A DNA stretch of 12,956 bases, from positions 1 to 12,956 of the forward strand of contig VHBV01000017.1 in NCBI GenBank assembly GCA_016882165.1, written 5' to 3'. This document shows, piece by piece, positions 8,534-12,956 of this stretch. The notes below the pieces were generated by a model. The model was not told where the DNA came from and searched no databases. It was given only the letters and a program-made list of their open reading frames with translations. Within the stretch, counting starts at the first letter, position 1, and each line of letters starts with the position of its first letter. A program made the position numbers and the translations under genes. The DNA comes from Candidatus Pelagibacterales bacterium (lineage in GTDB: Bacteria; Pseudomonadota; Alphaproteobacteria; Rickettsiales; UBA1997).

Positions 8534-9079
8534 CTATTTTAGAATCTCCGGAATTTTAATCTTAATAAAGTTTTCTTTTAAATTAATTTCTGGGAAGGTT
8601 TCGTTTTTAAAAGGAAAGTTTTCTACTTTCTCTAAGTTATTTTTACTATCAGCCTTTAAAAATTCAATTTCCAACATTCCACCACCACCAAAATCAGATA
8701 CATTTGTTACTTTCCCTAATTTTTGCAAATTATCATCAATAACATCTAAACCAATCAAATCAACGTAGTAAAATTCATCATTTTTGACTTCTTTAAAGTC
8801 TTTACGATTAGCAAACAACTCTTCTCCGCGTAAATTTTCAGCAGCATTTCTATCTGTTACACCTTGAATTGCGGCTATTAAAATTGAATCTCCCAAAGCA
8901 TTTGAACCAACAATAGTTTTATTTTTATTGCTAATTTTTAGTTTTATTTGATTTCCTTTGGAGTCAAACAAATCATATTTTTCAATTTGAGTTGGATTTT
9001 CACAATAGCTTATAACCTTTACTTCACCTTTAATTCCAAAAACTGAAGTAACTTTTCCAACAAGAATTTTTTTATCCAT
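8534..9079 (-). CDS. rimM: Ribosome maturation factor RimM
   Basis: RimM binds ribosomal protein S19 and helps mature the 30S head and process 16S rRNA. The 181-residue length is normal. The N-terminal RimM barrel is marked by GKVTSVFGIKGEVKVIS (8-24) and by DRNAAENLRGEELF (76-89). The PRC-barrel domain follows, beginning at EFYYVDLIGLDV (102-113) and including GKVTNVSDFGGGGMLEIE (122-139), then a closing I-K-I-P-E-I-L segment. The start overlaps the end of nusB by 8 bases (ATGGATAA, 9079-9072), so its translation is probably coupled to nusB. In many bacteria rimM sits in rpsP-rimM-trmD-rplS; here it is detached from those genes and paired with nusB instead. The stop is TAG. No Shine-Dalgarno is visible, consistent with re-initiation after nusB. 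Confidence 0.94.
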   Translation of the reverse strand: MDKKILVGKVTSVFGIKGEVKVISYCENPTQIEKYDLFDSKGNQIKLKISNKNKTIVGSNALGDSILIAAIQGVTDRNAAENLRGEELFANRKDFKEVKNDEFYYVDLIGLDVIDDNLQKLGKVTNVSDFGGGGMLEIEFLKADSKNNLEKVENFPFKNETFPEINLKENFIKIKIPEILK

Positions 9080-9599
9080 TTTTTTTAGTATTCTTAATTT
9101 TCTTAAATTCTTCAGCGCGATATGACTTTGCCATATTTTCTAAAGTTCCATTAATAAATGTAACTTTTTTATCCTCAAAAAAAGTTGAGCTTATTTCCAC
9201 ATATTCATCAATAACAACTTTTAACGGAACATCGCGCATAAACTTTAATTCAAATGCACCAAAACGCAAAATATAAAGTGCAATATCTGGAAGTTTTTCT
9301 AAGTCCCAACCATCTTTTAAAAATTGTGATATTTCAAAATCAATTTCAGTTAAACCCAAAGATATTCCGCCTAAAAGACTTTCTAAAAGATCAATGTCAA
9401 TTTTATTACGAAAAGATGATATTTCGTCTTCTTGATCCAAAACATAGTTATCAATAACATTATTTTTTATTAGAGCAATGTCTTGCTGCTCTTCATAGAA
9501 CTCAAACTGATAGAAGATTTGAATTGCCATTAAACGACTTAAAGTTCTCTTACGATTTATTAAATCTTTATTATTATGTATTTTTTTATGCTTCGTCAT
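9072..9599 (-). CDS. nusB: Transcription antitermination factor NusB
   Basis: NusB joins NusE (S10) on boxA RNA and drives antitermination of rRNA operons. The all-helical NusB fold is recognised by RKRTLSRLMAIQIFYQFEF (17-35) at the N-terminus, by the LPDIALYILRFGAFEL segment (103-118), and by PLKVVIDEYVEISSTF (125-140) leading to VTFINGTLENMA (146-157), which corresponds to the family FVNGVLdkiA motif. At 175 residues it is slightly long for the family (about 140-160), the excess being a basic N-terminal extension of about 16 residues and a Lys-rich tail. It is the first gene of the minus-strand unit nusB-rimM-lipoprotein. Its usual alphaproteobacterial partner ribH is not next to it; carB is divergent upstream. 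The ATG at 9599 has no strong Shine-Dalgarno; the 5' leader holds a small hairpin, ATCTC-GTT-GAGAT (9623-9635). A clear promoter was not identified. Confidence 0.93.
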   Translation of the reverse strand: MTKHKKIHNNKDLINRKRTLSRLMAIQIFYQFEFYEEQQDIALIKNNVIDNYVLDQEDEISSFRNKIDIDLLESLLGGISLGLTEIDFEISQFLKDGWDLEKLPDIALYILRFGAFELKFMRDVPLKVVIDEYVEISSTFFEDKKVTFINGTLENMAKSYRAEEFKKIKNTKKNG

Positions 9600-9682
9600 T
9601 TAAAGTGAATAATTAGTTAATTATCTCGTTGAGATCTTGAATCGTAAAACCAAGACAATAAAATAAAACAATTAATTATTGT

Positions 9683-9767
9683 ATTTGGCAAAAATAAACA
9701 AAGCCACCAATTGACTTTTCTACCATATATTTTTTAATGTAGAAAATTTTGTTTAGCCATACCAAAT
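9683..9767. promoter_or_regulatory. Nested inverted repeats between nusB and carB, possible operator
   Basis: Two nested inverted repeats occupy the divergent gap. The outer arms are ATTTGGcaaaaaTAAACAAA (9683-9702) and TTTGTTTAgccataCCAAAT (9748-9767): 6 plus 8 complementary bases around a non-matching 6-base centre. The inner arms are TTTTCTAC (9716-9723) and GTAGAAAA (9739-9746), perfect over 8 bp with a 15-base loop. They enclose the predicted carB promoter (9711-9738), and the right outer arm falls in the carB 5' untranslated region. This fits a pair of binding sites for a dimeric regulator. RNA folding is less likely because the left arms lie upstream of the predicted transcription start. 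The regulator is unknown. Confidence 0.4.
9711..9738 (+). promoter_or_regulatory. Predicted sigma-70 promoter of carB(N)-lysA
   Basis: TTGACT (9711-9716) and TTTAAT (9733-9738) match the -35 and -10 consensus at 5/6 positions each with a 16-base spacer. Transcription would begin near 9745, leaving a leader of about 47 nt before the carB ATG at 9792. This is the best promoter match in the window and is the likely start of the carB-lysA transcript. Confidence 0.5.
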
Positions 9768-9791
9768 ATCAAAAAGATTTCTCAGAAAAAA

Positions 9792-11441
9792 ATGCCAAAA
9801 AGAACAGACATAAAATCCGTCCTAATCATTGGAGCGGGACCAATCGTTATCGGACAAGCATGCGAATTTGATTATTCGGGAACACAAGCTTGCAAAGCTC
9901 TAAAAGAAGAAGGATACAAAGTCATTCTAATCAATTCGAATCCAGCAACAATAATGACCGATCCTAACTTAGCTGATCGGACTTACATTGAACCAATAAA
10001 TCCAGAAATTGTTGAAAAAATAATCGCAAAAGAAAGACCAGATGCTGTATTGCCAACTGTCGGAGGACAAACTGCTCTAAACTGTGCAATTGGTTTGGCA
10101 AAAAATGGTGTTTTAGAAAAATATAATGTTGAGCTTATTGGAGCTTCAATTGAAGCAATTCATAAAGCTGAAGATCGCCAATTATTCCAAAAAGCTATGG
10201 ATAAAATTGGTTTAAAAACTCCTAGAAATGCAATCGTCCACTCAATGGAAGAAGCTATGGAAGCTCTAAAAAAAGTTGGACTTCCTGCAATTATTCGTCC
10301 TTCTTTCACAATGGGTGGAGCTGGAGGTGGAGTTGCTTACACTGAAGAAGAATTCAAACAAATTGTAGAATATGGACTTGTAATTTCCCCAACTCATGAA
10401 TTACTAATTGATGAGTCAATTATTGGCTGGAAAGAGTATGAAATGGAAGTTGTGCGCGACAAAAATGATAATGCAATCATAATATGTTCAATTGAAAACG
10501 TTGATCCAATGGGCGTTCATACTGGAGATTCAATTACTGTTGCCCCTGCTCTTACACTAACTGACAAAGAATATCAACAAATGCGTAATGCATCAATTGC
10601 TGTTTTACGTGAAATTGGCGTTGAAACTGGTGGATCAAATGTTCAATTTGCTGTAAATCCTGCCAATGGAAACTTAGTAGTAATTGAAATGAACCCAAGA
10701 GTTTCAAGATCTTCAGCATTGGCATCAAAAGCAACCGGCTTTCCAATTGCAAAAGTAGCTGCAAAACTAGCAGTTGGTTATACTCTTGATGAAATTAAGA
10801 ATGATATCACAGGTGGAGTAACTCCTGCTTCTTTTGAACCAACTATAGATTATGTTATCACTAAAATTCCTAGATTCACTTTTGAAAAATTCAAAGGTAG
10901 TGAAAGTGTTCTTTCAAGCTCCATGAAATCAGTTGGTGAAGTTATGGGAATTGGTCGTTCATTTATAGAAAGTTTTCAAAAAGCTTTACGTTCAATGGAA
11001 TCAAATCTTAGTGGAATGGATGATATTTTATTTAATATTGAAGACCAAGAACAAAAAATAAAAGTTATTTCTGAGAGACTAAAAATTGCCGCTCCAAATC
11101 GTTTACTTCTTATAGCTCAGGCCTTGCGCGAAGGAATGTCAATCGAAGAAGTTGCAACAATCACAAAATATGACAGATGGTTTTTAGAGCAAATTAAAAG
11201 TGCAATTGAAGTTGAAAACAAAGTTAAAAAAGAAGGTTTGCCAAAAAATCGTGAAGATTTGCTACAAATTAAAAGAATGGGTTTTTCAGACAAACGCCTT
11301 TCAAAATTAAGTGGTCTTAGTGAAAAAGAAGTTAAACAACTCCGTCACGATCTTAACGTTAGACCAATTTATAAAAGAGTTGATTCTTGCGCTGCAGAGT
11401 TTGACTCCGTAACTTCTTATATGTATTCCAGCTACGAATAA
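9792..11441 (+). CDS. carB: Carbamoyl-phosphate synthase large subunit, N-terminal half only
   Basis: Full-length CarB (about 1070 residues) makes carbamoyl phosphate for arginine and pyrimidines using two homologous ATP-grasp halves. This product has 549 residues and aligns with the first half without offset to E. coli numbering at key points: [17 protein letters not shown] (14-30), R129, [12 protein letters not shown] (169-180), Q285, E299, N301 and R303. The carboxyphosphate domain (1 to about 400) and the following oligomerisation domain (about 403-549) are present, ending [19 protein letters not shown]. The carbamate-phosphorylating domain and the C-terminal allosteric (MGS-like) domain are missing. 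The TAA is followed at once by the lysA ATG, and the downstream frames show no remnant of the second half, so this is not a simple frameshift. Active-site residues look intact. It may work with a separately encoded second half, as in split carB systems of Methanocaldococcus and Aquifex, or be a remnant. No carA is adjacent. Confidence 0.93.
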   Translation: MPKRTDIKSVLIIGAGPIVIGQACEFDYSGTQACKALKEEGYKVILINSNPATIMTDPNLADRTYIEPINPEIVEKIIAKERPDAVLPTVGGQTALNCAIGLAKNGVLEKYNVELIGASIEAIHKAEDRQLFQKAMDKIGLKTPRNAIVHSMEEAMEALKKVGLPAIIRPSFTMGGAGGGVAYTEEEFKQIVEYGLVISPTHELLIDESIIGWKEYEMEVVRDKNDNAIIICSIENVDPMGVHTGDSITVAPALTLTDKEYQQMRNASIAVLREIGVETGGSNVQFAVNPANGNLVVIEMNPRVSRSSALASKATGFPIAKVAAKLAVGYTLDEIKNDITGGVTPASFEPTIDYVITKIPRFTFEKFKGSESVLSSSMKSVGEVMGIGRSFIESFQKALRSMESNLSGMDDILFNIEDQEQKIKVISERLKIAAPNRLLLIAQALREGMSIEEVATITKYDRWFLEQIKSAIEVENKVKKEGLPKNREDLLQIKRMGFSDKRLSKLSGLSEKEVKQLRHDLNVRPIYKRVDSCAAEFDSVTSYMYSSYE

Positions 11442-12692
11442 ATGAAATATCTATCTTATAAAAACAACTCAAATAAGAACCAACTTTTCGTTGAAAACGT
11501 TTCAATTCAGGACATTGCAAAAGAAGTTGGTACACCATTTTATTGTTATTCAAAAAAGGCAATTATTGAAAATTATCAAGTTTTTGCTGAAAGCTTTGCC
11601 AATTTTGACCACAAAATTTGCTATGCTATAAAAGCTAATTGTAACTTTCACATTGTTAAAATCTTGGCTGAACTTGGATCGGGAATTGATGCAGTTTCTG
11701 CTGGCGAGGTATTTCGCGCAGTAAAAGCAGGAATTGATCCAAAAAAAATAGTATTTGCTGGAGTTGGAAAAACTAAAGAAGAGATTGCTTTTGCACTTTC
11801 AAGTGGAGTTGAAGAATTTAGCGCTGAATCAGAAGCTGAAATTTTTGCTCTTAACGAAGTTGCTCAAAAACTGAATAAAAAAATAAAACTAAGTTTAAGA
11901 GTTAATCCAAACGTTGATGCTAAAACTCACGATAAAATTTCAACTGGTAGAAAAGGCGACAAATTTGGTATCGATATTGATAAAGCTGAAGAAATATACG
12001 AAAAAGCGAAAAAACTTCCAGCTCTTGAAATATACGGTATTTCAACTCACATAGGTTCTCAAATTACTTCGATAGAACCTTTTAAAAAAGCTTTTGAAAA
12101 AGTACGTGAACTTTGTTTATCTCTAAGAAAAAAAGGTTTTGATATAAAATCATTAGATCTTGGCGGTGGAATTGGCATTTTATATAAAAATGAAAATACA
12201 CTTCTAATTCAAGATTATGCAGCAATGATCAAAGAAATTATAGGTGATCTAAACGTAAAACTAACTATTGCTCCGGGAAGAGCAATGATTGGAAATGCCG
12301 GAATTATGGTTACAAAAGTGATTTATTTAAAAGAAACAGATCATAAAAATTTTGTCATAATTGATGCTGCAATGAATGATTTAATGCGTCCTGGACTTTA
12401 TGATTCTTACCACGAAGTTTTGCAAGAAAGCATTAAGCATGGAGTAAAATTAAGCTATGATTTAGTTGGTCCAATTTGTGAGAGCACCGACGTGTTAGCA
12501 AAGAACCGTGATTTTATAACTCCAAAATCAGAAGACTTACTTGTTTTTTGTAGTGCTGGAGCTTATGGATCTTCAATGTCAAACGAATATAACTGTCGTC
12601 CCATGATTCCTGAAGTTTTGGTGGAAAATAATAAGTTTACTATAATTCGTCGTCGTCCAACTTTTGAAGAAATGCTGCACTTAGAGGTTTAG
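11442..12692 (+). CDS. lysA: Diaminopimelate decarboxylase
   Basis: LysA decarboxylates meso-diaminopimelate to L-lysine, the last step of the DAP pathway, as a cytosolic PLP-dependent fold-type III dimer. The 416-residue length is standard. Seen motifs are CYAIKAN with the PLP lysine K64, GSGIDAVSAGE (79-89), KFGID (174-178), STHIGSQ with H203, DLGGGIGI (239-246), PGR (278-280) for phosphate binding, CESTD with the active-site Cys C346, and GAYGSSMSNEYN (373-384). The residue before PGR is Ala (A277), where the family normally has Glu (EPGR). The ATG directly follows the carB stop (TAA|ATG) with no spacer and no own Shine-Dalgarno, so expression likely depends on coupling to carB. The N-terminus (YLSYKNNSNKNQLFVENVSIQDIA...GTPFYCYS) matches the family start, which rules out a carB-lysA fusion or a later start. 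It converges on the partial gene beginning 38 bases beyond. Confidence 0.97.
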   Translation: MKYLSYKNNSNKNQLFVENVSIQDIAKEVGTPFYCYSKKAIIENYQVFAESFANFDHKICYAIKANCNFHIVKILAELGSGIDAVSAGEVFRAVKAGIDPKKIVFAGVGKTKEEIAFALSSGVEEFSAESEAEIFALNEVAQKLNKKIKLSLRVNPNVDAKTHDKISTGRKGDKFGIDIDKAEEIYEKAKKLPALEIYGISTHIGSQITSIEPFKKAFEKVRELCLSLRKKGFDIKSLDLGGGIGILYKNENTLLIQDYAAMIKEIIGDLNVKLTIAPGRAMIGNAGIMVTKVIYLKETDHKNFVIIDAAMNDLMRPGLYDSYHEVLQESIKHGVKLSYDLVGPICESTDVLAKNRDFITPKSEDLLVFCSAGAYGSSMSNEYNCRPMIPEVLVENNKFTIIRRRPTFEEMLHLEV

Positions 12693-12730
12693 TGTTAACG
12701 TTTTTTTCATTTAAAAATTGCTTAGATATC

Positions 12731-12956
12731 TTATCTTAAAGCTGAAGAAGATACCGATGAAATTTTTTTGTCTTTCTTAAAAGTAGAAAAAGCTGATCCG
12801 AAAGTTCTTTGAGAGACAACATTAGTTGCAGTTGCTTCATTCAAAGAACTTCTTCCTATTTTTTCAGAAAGTCTATCATCTAAACTTTTTTCCTCAGCAA
12901 TTTCTGAAAAGCTTCTTTTTCTTGAAGAATTTCTTTCAGCAATTGGATTGAAAGGT
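12731..12956 (-). CDS. 3' end of an unrecognised serine-rich protein (5' part beyond window)
   Basis: The reverse strand stays open from the window edge (first full codon at 12955) to a TAA at 12731-12733, giving 74 residues that start PFNPIAERNSSRKRSFSEIAE and end KKISSVSSSALR. Sixteen of 74 residues are Ser and 14 are Lys or Arg; there is no Trp, His, Met or Cys. No domain is recognisable and the segment looks like a disordered or loosely helical C-terminal tail, so function cannot be assigned. It converges on lysA with a 38-base gap, which contains an AGATATCT palindrome but no convincing terminator. One other minus-strand frame hits a TGA almost at once; the chosen frame has the more protein-like composition. 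The open length is modest for a coding call, so confidence is moderate. Confidence 0.55.
   Translation of the reverse strand, partial: PFNPIAERNSSRKRSFSEIAEEKSLDDRLSEKIGRSSLNEATATNVVSQRTFGSAFSTFKKDKKISSVSSSALR

Noticed and set aside
9623..9635. Small hairpin ATCTC-GTT-GAGAT in the nusB leader
   Set aside because: A five-pair stem with a three-base loop is too common by chance to call as a separate regulatory element.
11400..11480. carB shortened by a sequencing frameshift or nonsense error
   Set aside because: The bases after the stop encode the true N-terminus of LysA in frame, with no trace of the second half of CarB in any frame, so a point error cannot explain the short protein.
1..12956. 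Possible reassignment of TGA, since none of the nine stop codons seen is TGA (six TAA, three TAG)
   Set aside because: All Trp codons checked in fabF and sdhA are TGG and no gene contains an in-frame TGA. Nine genes are too few, and AT-rich genomes often disfavour TGA.
1..12956. CRISPR array, tRNA or rRNA gene, insertion sequence, phage or defence genes
   Set aside because: No regularly spaced repeats, cloverleaf-like segments, transposase motifs or target-site duplications were seen; the gaps are short and nearly all coding space is housekeeping.

Overview
The window is strongly AT-rich (roughly 30% G+C by eye), tightly packed, and carries almost only chromosomal housekeeping genes. The fabF-mltG pair, an AddA-type (rather than RecB-type) helicase-nuclease, and a proteobacterial SdhA suggest an alphaproteobacterium with a reduced, AT-rich genome, for example a Rickettsiales-like or other host-associated or streamlined lineage. 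This placement is inference from gene content and protein style. No rRNA gene is present to fix it. Shine-Dalgarno sequences are weak or absent in front of most genes. No tRNA, insertion sequence, phage gene or CRISPR array was seen.

Layout. Positions 1-1773 (minus) hold sdhA, the flavoprotein of succinate dehydrogenase, complete at its GTG start and cut only a few codons before its expected C-terminus. A 166-bp divergent gap carries a good sdhA promoter and a palindrome. On the plus strand follow fabF (fatty acid elongation) and mltG (peptidoglycan glycosidase), a stem-loop region, and the large addA. On the minus strand lie nusB and rimM, overlapping by 8 bp, then a small lipoprotein gene, converging on addA. 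A second divergent gap (9600-9791) contains nested inverted repeats around a strong predicted promoter for the next plus-strand pair: a half-length carB directly abutting lysA. The window ends in the 3' part of an unrecognised serine-rich gene on the minus strand.

How the genes relate. They serve core functions: TCA cycle and respiration (SdhA), lipid and cell-wall growth (FabF, MltG), double-strand break repair (AddA), rRNA transcription and 30S maturation (NusB, RimM), and carbamoyl-phosphate and lysine synthesis (CarB half, LysA).

I see no obvious new defence or mobile system. The notable departures from the ordinary are: (1) CarB ends precisely between its two homologous halves and lysA begins on the next base; (2) SdhA lacks five residues in the near-invariant segment that follows its catalytic arginine; (3) LysA has Ala where fold-type III decarboxylases usually have the Glu that contacts the PLP ring nitrogen; (4) nested inverted repeats surround the carB promoter.
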